8,385 bases of DNA from Phascolarctobacterium sp. (GCA_016302525.1 JAEDNJ010000062.1:1-8385); one strand, 5' to 3'; counted from the first letter of the stretch, positions 1-6,607 are shown. The notes: a model not told the origin generated them from the letters alone. Program-made: numbers and translations.

Positions 1-216
1 ATCTACTTATTTATTCCTTGCTTACAATTAAACTGAAGTTATATCTTTGCAGCAGTTCATTTATTGTATTCTTTAGGTAAACTGTAACCTTCCAGCCTAG
101 ATGCAACTTGTGTCCGTCAAGACAGCTTACAGAGTTTAAAATGAAAATTTTTGACCAATTCATGTACAGCAATGCTCATTTATTCTATAAGTATGGCGCT
201 AACGGAGGAATGAAAA

Positions 217-404
217 TTGCCTAAATCTTTACAATCAAAGGTTATATTGTCTATTTGGGGTCCAACGAAAATGATGAATCAGTGCATGTGCATGTAGCTA
301 AAGGAGTTCCACGCCCAAATGCAACTAAAATTTGGCTTACAAAGAGTGGTGGCTGCGTATTAGCGAAAAGGCAGGACGATGTGCCTCAGAAGGTTGTTGG
401 ATAG
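217..404 (+). pseudogene. DUF4160-family small protein, frameshifted and truncated
   Basis: From position 240 the frame reads GYIVYLGSNENDE, then VHVHVAKG and NATKIWLTKSGGC. I recognise this as the core of DUF4160 proteins, small proteins of unknown function often found near toxin-antitoxin-like pairs (family recall). The natural start seems to be TTG at 217, seven bases after GGAGGA at 204-209. It gives M-P-K and is followed out of frame by I-F-T-I-K-G-Y. Restoring one A in the A-run at 223-225 would rebuild a typical MPKIF start, so a one-base deletion is the simplest lesion. The alternative ATG at 210 is in the downstream frame but meets TAA at 222. The reading ends at TAG 402-404, about 25-30 residues short of what I recall for the family. 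A strong terminator follows. Either a pseudogene or, less likely, a gene needing recoding. Confidence 0.7.
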
Positions 405-430
405 TCTCCCTCTATCACCCAATACATACA

Positions 431-470
431 GAAACACCCTTGGAGCGTTACTTCCAAGGGTGTTTCTTTT
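431..470 (+). terminator. Rho-independent terminator after the DUF4160 remnant
   Basis: A 14-bp perfect stem (GAAACACCCTTGGA at 431-444 pairing with 453-466) encloses an 8-base loop and is followed by TTTT at 467-470. The T-run lies on the plus-strand side only; on the minus strand the stem is followed by TGTATG. It therefore most likely ends plus-strand transcription from the DUF4160 region, 26 bases after that gene's stop. Confidence 0.8.
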
Positions 471-486
471 GGAGAGGAGAGTTGTG

Positions 487-534
487 TTATGATTTGCTAT
501 CTCTAGCTGGAATTTTGCTTAATTCAAACCTCAT
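487..534 (-). CDS. Doubtful 15-residue mini-ORF
   Basis: The minus strand reads GGAGG, four bases, then ATG at 534 and MRFELSKIPARDSKS to TAA at 487-489. The ribosome-binding spacing is shorter than usual. A promoter-like pair lies about 75 bases upstream (610-648). I recognise no family and the length allows chance occurrence. It could be a small peptide, a relic, or nothing. Confidence 0.15.
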   Translation of the reverse strand: MRFELSKIPARDSKS

Positions 535-609
535 GCCGCCTCCACGCAACTATTGCAGAGCCTAGCTTTTGGTTTACTGTTTGCTAGCAAGCATTTTATC
601 TCTTGCTTG

Positions 610-648
610 ACTATAATATACAGTATAAAAATGGCAAAACTATGTCAA
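610..648 (-). promoter_or_regulatory. Possible minus-strand promoter downstream of ilvB
   Basis: Two overlapping sigma-70-like arrangements are visible on the minus strand. TTGCCA (632-637) is followed after 16 bases by TATAGT (610-615). TTGACA (643-648) is followed after 15 bases by TATACT (622-627). Both would transcribe leftward, away from ilvB, toward the mini-ORF at 487-534. The region is AT-rich, so chance matches are likely, and no clear gene lies downstream. Confidence 0.25.
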
Positions 649-654
649 AAAGTC

Positions 655-671
655 AAAAAAACAACTTTTTT
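655..671 (-). terminator. Weak A/U-only hairpin after ilvB
   Basis: On the minus strand, 25 bases after the ilvB stop, AAAAAA-GTTG-TTTTTTT could form a six-pair A/U stem with a T-run as its own arm. It has no GC core and would be a weak terminator. It is the only candidate I see for the end of the ilvNB transcript before the left intergenic region. Confidence 0.2.
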
Positions 672-696
672 AGCAAAAGATTTATTATGTAACTCT

Positions 697-2370
697 CTAT
701 TGCTCTATCGGCGACAGGTCCTTATCCAAATCCTCGACAAAGTCGTCTACGCCACGACCCGGAGCAACCATGGGAATAACCATATCCTTAGGATTGATAG
801 CAACCTCAACCAGATAAGGCATATCCATTTCCATACCACGAGCAACCGCTGCAGCAAAGTCCTCAGGCGTGCTTACATGCTCGCCTGCTAAACCAAAGGC
901 CTCGGCAAATTTTACAAAATCAACATAACCAGGGAACTCACAGGCCATGAAGCGCTTGCTGAAGGAAACTGTTTGCAGCTGACGAATCATGCCTAAGCCG
1001 CTGTTGTTGAAAACAACTACAACTGCGGCAATTTTATTGCTCGCCATCGTAAAGAGCTCGGAGAAGGTCATCTTAAAGCCACCATCACCGCTGATAGAGA
1101 TAACCTTAGCCTCAGGACGAGCCAGCTTTGCGCCCATAGCCGCCGGCAGACCAAAGCCCATAGTGCCCAAACCGCCGCTTGTCAGCAGCTGACGCGCATA
1201 CTGCACCTTTAAGTGCTGTGCAGTAAACATTTGGTGCTGGCCTACATCAGTAGTAACAATATAATCCTTGTCCTTTAAAATAGGGTTCAACGCACGAATA
1301 AAGAGAGGCGCAGCTGCTCCGCCAAAGTCCTCGTCAAGGCTTCGCCAACGCATAATACGCTCCCACCACTTAGAAATATCGTGAGCGACAACGCCCTTTT
1401 CAATCATATTCAGAGCAGTACGCATATCGCCAGAAATATCAATAGAGGTATGGATATTCTTGTTTAATTCAGCAGGGTCAATATCTAAATGGATAATGGT
1501 CTTGTTGGCGCTGTACATATCGCGATCGCCAGTTACGCGGTCATTGAAGCGCGTGCCCACAGCCAGAATAACATCTGCCTCAGCAATAGCGCGATTAGAA
1601 CGTTCATGACCATGCAGACCGGTCATGCCTAGGAACAGGTCACGATAAGCACTAATGCAGCCCAAGCCCATCAAGGTACTTACTACAGGCAAGTGCAGCT
1701 TTTCACACACATGCATAGCCTCGTATTCAGCATCAGAATTAATAACACCGCCGCCGACCAGCATAACAGGACGCTCAGCCTTATTCAGAGCCTCTACGGC
1801 CTGCTTAATCAGCTGCACATCAGGCATAGCCACAGCCACATCACGCAGCTTAGCCTGATGGTAATCGCTCCTTGCAGTTTGCACATCACGCGGCACATCC
1901 ACCAGGACAGGACCAGGCCGACCGGTTTTAGCAATCTGGAAGGCCAGGCGCAGAGTCTGAGCCAGGTCCTCAATGCGTTTAACGAGGAAATTTTGCTTAG
2001 TAATGGGCATGGTAATACCAGTGATGTCAACCTCCTGAAAGGCATCATGGCCAATCATATCGCATTGTACCTGACCGGTAATAGCTACGACAGGAATAGA
2101 ATCCAAAAAGGCTGTAGCAAGACCTGTTACCAGGTTCGTAGCACCCGGACCAGAGGTAGCAATGCACACGCCCACCTTGCCGGAGGCACGCGCATAGCCA
2201 TCAGCAGCATGCGCAGCGCCCTGCTCGTGGGCAGTCAAAATATGCTTAATCTCAGAGGCGCGCAAAGCATCATAAAAGGGCAGAATTGCGCCGCCAGGAT
2301 AACCAAATACTGTAGCAACACCCTCCTCCTGGAGGCACTTTACCATTATCTCAGCACCAGTAATTTTCAT
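697..2370 (-). CDS. ilvB: Acetolactate synthase, large (catalytic) subunit
   Basis: This thiamine-diphosphate enzyme condenses pyruvate with pyruvate or 2-oxobutyrate in the first common step of branched-chain amino acid synthesis, in the cytosol. The product is 557 residues, in the family's usual range. Near the N-terminus come GYPGGAILPFYDAL and HEQGAAHAADGYAR, with E49 the expected catalytic glutamate that activates the cofactor. SGPGATNL and GQV follow. The metal/ThDP motif runs from GDG at 428-430 to NN at 455-456, then GLGMIRQ. I chose ATG 2370 over one 14 codons upstream (2412) because GAAGGGAG sits nine bases before it and the family begins at MKITGAE; the longer form would overlap ilvN. 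The gap to ilvN is 17 bases, so the two are co-transcribed behind the T-box. Paralogous ThDP enzymes such as catabolic AlsS are less likely given the adjacent ACT-domain subunit. Confidence 0.97.
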   Translation of the reverse strand: MKITGAEIMVKCLQEEGVATVFGYPGGAILPFYDALRASEIKHILTAHEQGAAHAADGYARASGKVGVCIATSGPGATNLVTGLATAFLDSIPVVAITGQVQCDMIGHDAFQEVDITGITMPITKQNFLVKRIEDLAQTLRLAFQIAKTGRPGPVLVDVPRDVQTARSDYHQAKLRDVAVAMPDVQLIKQAVEALNKAERPVMLVGGGVINSDAEYEAMHVCEKLHLPVVSTLMGLGCISAYRDLFLGMTGLHGHERSNRAIAEADVILAVGTRFNDRVTGDRDMYSANKTIIHLDIDPAELNKNIHTSIDISGDMRTALNMIEKGVVAHDISKWWERIMRWRSLDEDFGGAAAPLFIRALNPILKDKDYIVTTDVGQHQMFTAQHLKVQYARQLLTSGGLGTMGFGLPAAMGAKLARPEAKVISISGDGGFKMTFSELFTMASNKIAAVVVVFNNSGLGMIRQLQTVSFSKRFMACEFPGYVDFVKFAEAFGLAGEHVSTPEDFAAAVARGMEMDMPYLVEVAINPKDMVIPMVAPGRGVDDFVEDLDKDLSPIEQ

Positions 2371-2379
2371 AGCTTTACA

Positions 2380-2387
2380 CTCCCTTC
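2380..2387 (-). promoter_or_regulatory. ilvB ribosome binding site (decides the start)
   Basis: GAAGGGAG on the minus strand lies nine bases before ATG 2370 and directly after the ilvN stop at 2388-2390. It supports the shorter ilvB start. Confidence 0.75.
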
Positions 2388-2915
2388 TTATGCTTCCGTA
2401 GTATGGGGCCATTCATAGCGAGATTCCTGTACATCCATAGCCTCATCGCCACGCTCTAGGGCAACGATACCAGTTTGCACCAGCTCACGCACGCCATATT
2501 TATTCATAGCCTTAACAAAGGCCTTCAGCTTGCCCTCGTCACCTGTAGCAACAAAGGTCAGAGAGTCGCCAGTTACGTCTACTGCATGAGCGCGGAAGAC
2601 ATCTGCCAGCTGGAGAATTTCCATTTGCTTTTCGCCAGCATAAACCTTTACTAAGATCATGCTGCGGATAGCGCTGGATTTACGAGTTAAAATTTTAATC
2701 TTTTCGACTTCGCTCAGCTTCGCTAATTGCTTGCATACCTGAATGATAGTAGCCTCATCAGCCTGCATGGTTACGGTCATACGAGAGAATTCCGGATTTT
2801 GGGTTGTGCCAACGGCTAAGCTGTCAATGTTATAGCCGCGTCTAGAAATAAGACCAGCAACACGCATCAAAACGCCTGGTTGGTTACGAACAACAATTGC
2901 TAAAATCTGTTCCAT
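2388..2915 (-). CDS. ilvN: Acetolactate synthase, small (regulatory) subunit
   Basis: This subunit binds the IlvB catalytic subunit, raises its activity and normally mediates feedback inhibition by valine. The 175-residue product starts MEQILAIVVRNQPGVLMRVA, a typical ACT domain. GYNIDSLAVG and a second conserved block (VEKIKIL) complete the ACT fold in the first 80 residues. The rest matches the C-terminal small-subunit domain, with the expected ADVFRAHAVDVTGDS segment. ATG 2915 is chosen because GGAGG (2923-2927) lies seven bases upstream. An in-frame ATG at 2987 would begin inside the T-box terminator and adds 24 residues unlike the family. In this unit the small subunit precedes the large one, the reverse of the common order. 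The genes ilvC, ilvD and leuA are absent from the window. Confidence 0.95.
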   Translation of the reverse strand: MEQILAIVVRNQPGVLMRVAGLISRRGYNIDSLAVGTTQNPEFSRMTVTMQADEATIIQVCKQLAKLSEVEKIKILTRKSSAIRSMILVKVYAGEKQMEILQLADVFRAHAVDVTGDSLTFVATGDEGKLKAFVKAMNKYGVRELVQTGIVALERGDEAMDVQESRYEWPHTTEA

Positions 2916-2922
2916 TTTTCTT

Positions 2923-2927
2923 CCTCC
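2923..2927 (-). promoter_or_regulatory. ilvN ribosome binding site (decides the start)
   Basis: The minus strand reads TTTGGAGGAAGAAAA immediately before ATG 2915, giving a near-consensus GGAGG with normal spacing. It lies downstream of the T-box terminator, so translation begins only on read-through transcripts. Confidence 0.8.
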
Positions 2928-2975
2928 AAATAAGTAGTTTTGCCTTGCAGCAACGTGCGCCCATTTGGGCAAATG

Positions 2976-3007
2976 AAAAGCCCCCATCTGTTCGCACAGA
3001 CAGGGGC
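2976..3007 (-). terminator. T-box conditional terminator
   Basis: On the minus strand a 12-bp stem (3007-2996 pairing with 2991-2980, two G-U wobbles, loop GCGA) is followed by TTTTCATTT. Its 5' arm shares 3001-3007 with the antiterminator, so the two folds exclude each other. Confidence 0.9.
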
Positions 3008-3030
3008 GTTAATTACGCGGTACCACCCTG
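3001..3030 (-). promoter_or_regulatory. T-box antiterminator helix
   Basis: On the minus strand CAGGG, bulge TGGTACC, GCG, then loop TAATTAA, CGC and CCCTG fold into the classic antiterminator with a seven-base bulge. The bulge's NCCA-pairing bases (TGGT) would hold the 3' end of an uncharged tRNA. The helix uses the 5' arm of the terminator at 2976-3007. Confidence 0.9.
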
Positions 3031-3242
3031 ATTTTTCACTTCATTGATGAGGATCACTATTGAATCCCTAGCGCTTAACGTGTGCCTCCGTTGCTCACTA
3101 CCACCCAAGGGGCTTCACAAGCACAGCTCCTGAGCTACAACTCTTACGCCAGCCTGACAGCTTACACCAACCGCTGCCTCTCTAAAAAGCCTACAGGTAA
3201 GAACTCTCTCATTCATAGCCTTTTTTTGTAATGTTAGAGCTA

Positions 3243-3271
3243 ATTATCGCAAGAAGTTGGCATTTTGTCAA
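3243..3271 (-). promoter_or_regulatory. Promoter of the ilvNB T-box transcript
   Basis: TTGACA (3266-3271) is followed after exactly 17 bases by GATAAT (3243-3248), a near-perfect sigma-70/SigA promoter. Transcription should begin near 3236, giving a leader of about 320 bases before ilvN. Confidence 0.85.
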
Positions 3272-3336
3272 GTTTTCCCGAATGTATACACAAAAAAATT
3301 ATTCAGGGCTATTAAATTGTAAACATTTAAACAATC

Positions 3337-4833
3337 TTAGAAAAAGCCTACAGCGAGGAACATACAAGCAGCCATCCCCGCAGCCATGAGACCATAGGGC
3401 AGCTGAGTCAGGGAATGGCGCAGGTTATCGCAGCCCGTAGCCGCCGATGTAATAACCGTAGCATCCGAATAGAAGCATACATGAGAGCCAAAAACGCCAG
3501 CGCTGAATACTGCTGCTACGGCGATAGTCACATCTGCACCCATATTTTGAGCCAGAGGAATAACGATGGGCAGAGCAATTACATACATACCCCAGTTAGT
3601 ACCAGTAATGAACTCGGTAATGGACAGAGTAATAAATACTACAATTGGCAGGAAGTTAGGCGTAATAGCCTGGGTTGCCGTATGAATTACATAGTCAGTG
3701 AAATGAATCTTGGCATTAACATGGGCAAAGAGGAAGGCCAGCACCATGAGAAAGAGGGGCAGAATCATATTCTTAAAGCCCTCTAAGCAAATGTCAACAA
3801 ATTCCTCTGCGCTCATCAATCCCTGTAATTGATAGAAGGCAAACAGGAAGGCTACTGTTACTAAAACACCCTGAGCCATATTAACATCTAAGGCAACAGT
3901 GGAGGCAATCAACACGATAATAGGAATAACCATGTTGTAGATTCTAATCTTAGCAGGCAGCTGCGTTTTCTTGCCGGCATGGATGTCAATGCGTTCACTA
4001 CCCGGAGGCGCCAGAGGCCCACCCTTCTCAACACGCTCTACAGCCTCCTTCATAGCGCCAACAAACGGCACCTTGCGCATGATTACCATCGGCACGAGGA
4101 AGAGCGCGATCCAGGCATAGAAGTCATAGGGAATAGCCTTAATGAAGTAATACAGTCCTTCGCCCGGAGGAGCCCATTTATTGGTTTCTAAAATCTTGGA
4201 GGCAAAAACTGCCCAGGTAGAAATAGGAATCAGGGCGCAGGCAGGAGCGCCGGTAGAGTCAACAACATAGGCCAAAAATTCACGGGGCGTCTTATATTTA
4301 TCAGTCAGCTCTGTCATGCAGGCACCAACTGTTAAGGAGTTTAAATAGTCGTCTACGAAAATAATAACGCCTAAAACCCAGGTCCACAGCAGAGCAGACT
4401 TTTGCGTAGTAGCACGCTTAGCCGCCCATTCGCCAAAGGCATGCGCACCGCCTGATTTTTCAATCAGGGAGATAATGCTGCCCATGAGACCACAGACAAT
4501 AATTAGCCAGGCAATGTCCTCATCCATCATGGTTTCCAGCAAAAAGTCGCTGAACATAGCGAAGGCATTGGTCATCCACATCCCCTCACCCGTAGTTTCG
4601 GGGCGAGAAATCATAATAACGCCTACAACAGAGGCTAGCACTAAGCCCTCCACCACTCGCTTTGTAAAGAAAATATAGACCAAGAGAAAAATGGCGGGGA
4701 TAAGAGAAAAGGCTTGTAAATCATCAGGATTGGTGGGCATAAAGCAGGTTATGCCAAAGGCTGCCGCCAAAATCAAAGCGACACTAATTACTGTCCATTG
4801 GGACGCAGAGATAGCATTAGCGCTATTTTTCAT
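3337..4833 (-). CDS. NhaC-family Na+/H+ antiporter
   Basis: A 498-residue, strongly hydrophobic membrane protein that probably exchanges sodium for protons across the cytoplasmic membrane. I place it in the NhaC family from the signature IIFVDDYLNSLTVG (about 157-170) and the following DSTGAPACALIPISTWA (192-208). The second half carries FITGTNWGMYVIALPIVIP and a final SDATVITSAATGCDNL block typical of the same family. About 11-13 membrane segments are suggested. The only long hydrophilic stretch is near the middle (about 260-295, rich in E, K, G and P), probably a cytoplasmic loop. ATG 4833 follows AGGAGGAG at a seven-base distance. The gene has its own promoter (4944-4971). No convincing terminator precedes the T-box promoter; only an AT-rich stretch with a T7 run (3292-3298) lies there. 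The transported ion is inferred from the family; some relatives exchange amino or organic acids. Confidence 0.88.
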   Translation of the reverse strand: MKNSANAISASQWTVISVALILAAAFGITCFMPTNPDDLQAFSLIPAIFLLVYIFFTKRVVEGLVLASVVGVIMISRPETTGEGMWMTNAFAMFSDFLLETMMDEDIAWLIIVCGLMGSIISLIEKSGGAHAFGEWAAKRATTQKSALLWTWVLGVIIFVDDYLNSLTVGACMTELTDKYKTPREFLAYVVDSTGAPACALIPISTWAVFASKILETNKWAPPGEGLYYFIKAIPYDFYAWIALFLVPMVIMRKVPFVGAMKEAVERVEKGGPLAPPGSERIDIHAGKKTQLPAKIRIYNMVIPIIVLIASTVALDVNMAQGVLVTVAFLFAFYQLQGLMSAEEFVDICLEGFKNMILPLFLMVLAFLFAHVNAKIHFTDYVIHTATQAITPNFLPIVVFITLSITEFITGTNWGMYVIALPIVIPLAQNMGADVTIAVAAVFSAGVFGSHVCFYSDATVITSAATGCDNLRHSLTQLPYGLMAAGMAACMFLAVGFF

Positions 4834-4887
4834 AATCGGACTCCTCCTAGCAAATAAAATATCATTCTTCTTTCTAAAAATATTTGC

Positions 4888-4899
4888 CTAGAGCTCTAG
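4888..4899. repeat. Perfect 12-bp palindrome in the nhaC-type leader
   Basis: CTAGAGCTCTAG lies between the promoter and the start codon, about 40 bases after the predicted transcription start. A further CTAG sits at about 4903-4906 and another near 4847-4850. It is a plausible repressor operator or a short RNA hairpin, but no regulator gene is present to support either reading. Confidence 0.35.
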
Positions 4900-4943
4900 C
4901 ACCCTAGACCTTTTTCTGTGCTTGCTAAACACAACGAGAATGT

Positions 4944-4971
4944 ATTATACCATAGATATTTATTTTTGCAA
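4944..4971 (-). promoter_or_regulatory. Promoter of the NhaC-family gene
   Basis: TTGCAA (4966-4971), 16 bases, then a perfect TATAAT (4944-4949) on the minus strand. Transcription would begin near 4937, giving an untranslated leader of roughly 100 bases. Confidence 0.65.
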
Positions 4972-5032
4972 ATAGTTTTTTCAGTTTTATGATACAAAGT
5001 TTAGGCTCAGCTTGCTAGAAAAAGCGGCAAAG

Positions 5033-5061
5033 AAAAACCGTTCCCACAGCAGCAGGAACGG
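5033..5061 (-). terminator. Terminator of the hydrogenase gene
   Basis: On the minus strand CCGTTCC (5061-5055), a 10-base loop and GGAACGG (5044-5038) form a seven-pair GC-rich stem. It is followed by TTTTTCTTT, and lies 17 bases after the hydrogenase stop codon. Confidence 0.85.
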
Positions 5062-5077
5062 CTTTACAAATAAGCTC

Positions 5078-6607
5078 TTATTCAGGTATTTTTCTTTCCT
5101 CAACCAGCTCCAGGCGATCAATATATTTAGAATCCAGGGGGGATACGCTGGATTTATCAGCCTTAGTTTTATTAATCAGGGCGCCAGCCTTAACCGGGTC
5201 TGCAATGGTGCCAGCACCGCCTACACAGCCACCGATACAGCCCATGCCCTCGATTAAGTAACCATCCAGCTTGCCAGCTCTTGCCAGGAACAGGAGCTTC
5301 TTGCAGTCTGCCAAACCCTCAGCCCGCATAACCTTAACCTCACGGTCAGGATGAGTTTTCGCAAGCACATTCTTTACGGCATCAGCTACGCCGCCAGTAA
5401 CAGCAAAGCCCCAGCCATCGCCAGAGGATTCGTTGAAGGGCAGATATTCTTCCTCTTTAATATCATCAAAGGAAACGCCCTTGGCATCCATAATGCCAGC
5501 TAATTCCTCAAAGGTCAGCACAAAATCTACATCAGAGCGGATAGTCTCGCGAATAGCCTCCAGTTTCTTTGCAGTACAGGGACCAATGAAGGCAACCTTA
5601 CAGCCAGGATGCTGCTTTTTAATCATGCGCGCAGTCCAGACCATGGGAGTGAGCGCCATAGAAATATTCGGAGCCAGCTCAGGGAAGTTTTTCTTAATCA
5701 AATCAGCCCAGGCAGGGCAGCAGCTCGTCAGCATGAATTTCATCTTGCTGGGAACTTCTTCGATAAAATCTCTAGCCTCGGCTACAGTACATAAATCTGC
5801 ACCGATAGAAACCTCGACTGCATCCTCAAAGCCCAGCTTTTTAAAGACAGAGCGCACCTTTTCGTTAGCGTTAGGACTATTGAATTGACCTGCAAAGGCA
5901 GGAGCTACAGCCGCATAAACAGGCACATCACTCTTGATAGCCATAATAGTCTGGAAAACCTGGCCCTTATCAACAATGGCCGCAAAGGGACAGCTCACCA
6001 GACATTGGCTGCAGGCAGTGCACTTGCTTTGGTCAATTTCAGCACGACCCTTGGCATCACTACGAATTGCGCCCGCGCCGCAAGCCTTAGTACAGGGGCG
6101 TTCCTGCTTAATAATAGCGTTATAGGGACAAACGGCAGCGCACTTGCCACATTTAATACATTTCTCCTGATTAATATAGGACCTGCCATCCACCATGGAA
6201 ATGGCCTTCTTCGGGCAAACCTCTAAACAAGGATGCTCAATACAACCCTGACAGCCATTGCTTACAAACACCTTTTTTTCCGGACAGGCGTTGCAAGCAA
6301 ATTTAATGACATTAATCAGCGGCGGCGTATAATAATGCTCACCCTTTTCAGCATCCTCTAACCCCATGGAAATAGGACCAACCTCACCTGCATCACGCAG
6401 AGGCATACCCATAGCAGCGCGCAGACGCTCACCAAAAATTGCACGCTCTAGGAAAATGTTAGTTCTGTAAGAGGCCTCTTCGCCCGGCAGAATGTTAAAT
6501 GGGATTTGCGCAAAATCGCGGCCTGTGCCCCCGTTGTAGGCAAAACGGGCAATTTCAGCAAAAACCATACGACGCAGATTAGCCTTTCTAGTTTTAACAC
6601 CTCTCAT
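5078..6607 (-). CDS. Monomeric [FeFe] hydrogenase with N-terminal iron-sulfur domains
   Basis: This cytosolic enzyme reduces protons to H2, or the reverse, with ferredoxin as the likely partner. The 509-residue product has a unique N-terminal stretch (1-100). Ferredoxin-type cysteine clusters follow at 119-131 (CxxCx4CxxxCP), 150-160 (CxxCxxCxxxCP) and 196-206 (CxxCxxCxxxCP), with extra pairs C105/C108 and C172/C176. The C-terminal H-cluster domain has L1 TSCCPAW (294-300), L2 GPCTAKKLE (342-350) and L3 EGMGCIGGCVGG (453-464). Expected cluster ligands are C297, C344, C457 and C461, and C296 is the expected proton-relay cysteine. L3 has GC and GG where the best-studied clostridial enzyme has AC and PG, pointing to a group B-like monomer (family recall). 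ATG 6607 follows AAGGAG at seven bases and is preferred over one six codons upstream. It stands alone; no HydB/HydC or maturases HydE, HydF or HydG are present. Confidence 0.92.
   Translation of the reverse strand: MRGVKTRKANLRRMVFAEIARFAYNGGTGRDFAQIPFNILPGEEASYRTNIFLERAIFGERLRAAMGMPLRDAGEVGPISMGLEDAEKGEHYYTPPLINVIKFACNACPEKKVFVSNGCQGCIEHPCLEVCPKKAISMVDGRSYINQEKCIKCGKCAAVCPYNAIIKQERPCTKACGAGAIRSDAKGRAEIDQSKCTACSQCLVSCPFAAIVDKGQVFQTIMAIKSDVPVYAAVAPAFAGQFNSPNANEKVRSVFKKLGFEDAVEVSIGADLCTVAEARDFIEEVPSKMKFMLTSCCPAWADLIKKNFPELAPNISMALTPMVWTARMIKKQHPGCKVAFIGPCTAKKLEAIRETIRSDVDFVLTFEELAGIMDAKGVSFDDIKEEEYLPFNESSGDGWGFAVTGGVADAVKNVLAKTHPDREVKVMRAEGLADCKKLLFLARAGKLDGYLIEGMGCIGGCVGGAGTIADPVKAGALINKTKADKSSVSPLDSKYIDRLELVEERKIPE

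Larger units (their letters stand above)
405..696. other. Intergenic region without a recognised gene
   Basis: Between the DUF4160 remnant and the end of ilvB I see no recognisable protein. Besides the terminator at 431-470 it holds a perfect 10-bp palindrome (TTGCTAGCAA, 581-590). This runs into an inverted repeat CAAGCA/TGCTTG (588-593 with 604-609). An AT-rich stretch with an odd-centred palindrome (TATAC-A-GTATA, 617-627) follows, and then A- and T-runs up to the ilvB stop. Open frames on the plus strand here (for example 332-565 and 553-891) have no matching ribosome binding site or family resemblance, and the second runs antisense to ilvB. Confidence 0.5.
2976..3236 (-). promoter_or_regulatory. 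T-box riboswitch leader of ilvNB
   Basis: This untranslated leader senses uncharged tRNA and switches between terminator and antiterminator ahead of ilvN. The T-box core AGGGTGGTACCGCG lies on the minus strand at about 3016-3029. The Stem I distal loop is visible as GCAGC, loop GGTTGGTGTAA, GCTGT (3157-3177), preceded by an AGAGAGG bulge-like motif. The specifier is probably CTC (Leu) at 3132-3134, just before AGGAGCTG. That assignment rests on position relative to conserved neighbours and was not confirmed by folding. GTA and GCT overlap the same stretch. A leucine specifier fits the known leucine T-box control of ilv-leu genes in Bacillus. The promoter at 3243-3271 and the terminator at 2976-3007 bound the element. 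Confidence 0.93.

Noticed and set aside
332..565. Plus-strand 77-codon open frame
   Set aside because: It overlaps the DUF4160 remnant in another frame and reads straight through the strong terminator hairpin at 431-470.
588..609. Inverted repeat CAAGCA/TGCTTG as a terminator for ilvB
   Set aside because: No T-run follows on either strand and the loop is 10 bases with only six pairs.
553..891. Plus-strand 112-codon open frame over the end of ilvB
   Set aside because: More than half is antisense to ilvB, and no ribosome binding site precedes it.
1693..2418. 241-codon plus-strand open frame antisense to ilvB
   Set aside because: It mirrors a strongly conserved gene, has low-complexity composition typical of a shadow frame, and no ribosome binding site or family resemblance was seen.
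2916..2987. N-terminal extension of ilvN starting at ATG 2987
   Set aside because: It begins within the T-box terminator hairpin, has no ribosome binding site and is unlike the family; GGAGG at 2923-2927 supports ATG 2915.
3292..3336. Terminator after the NhaC-family gene
   Set aside because: A T7 run is present but only 4-5 A/T pairs could form ahead of it, too weak to call.
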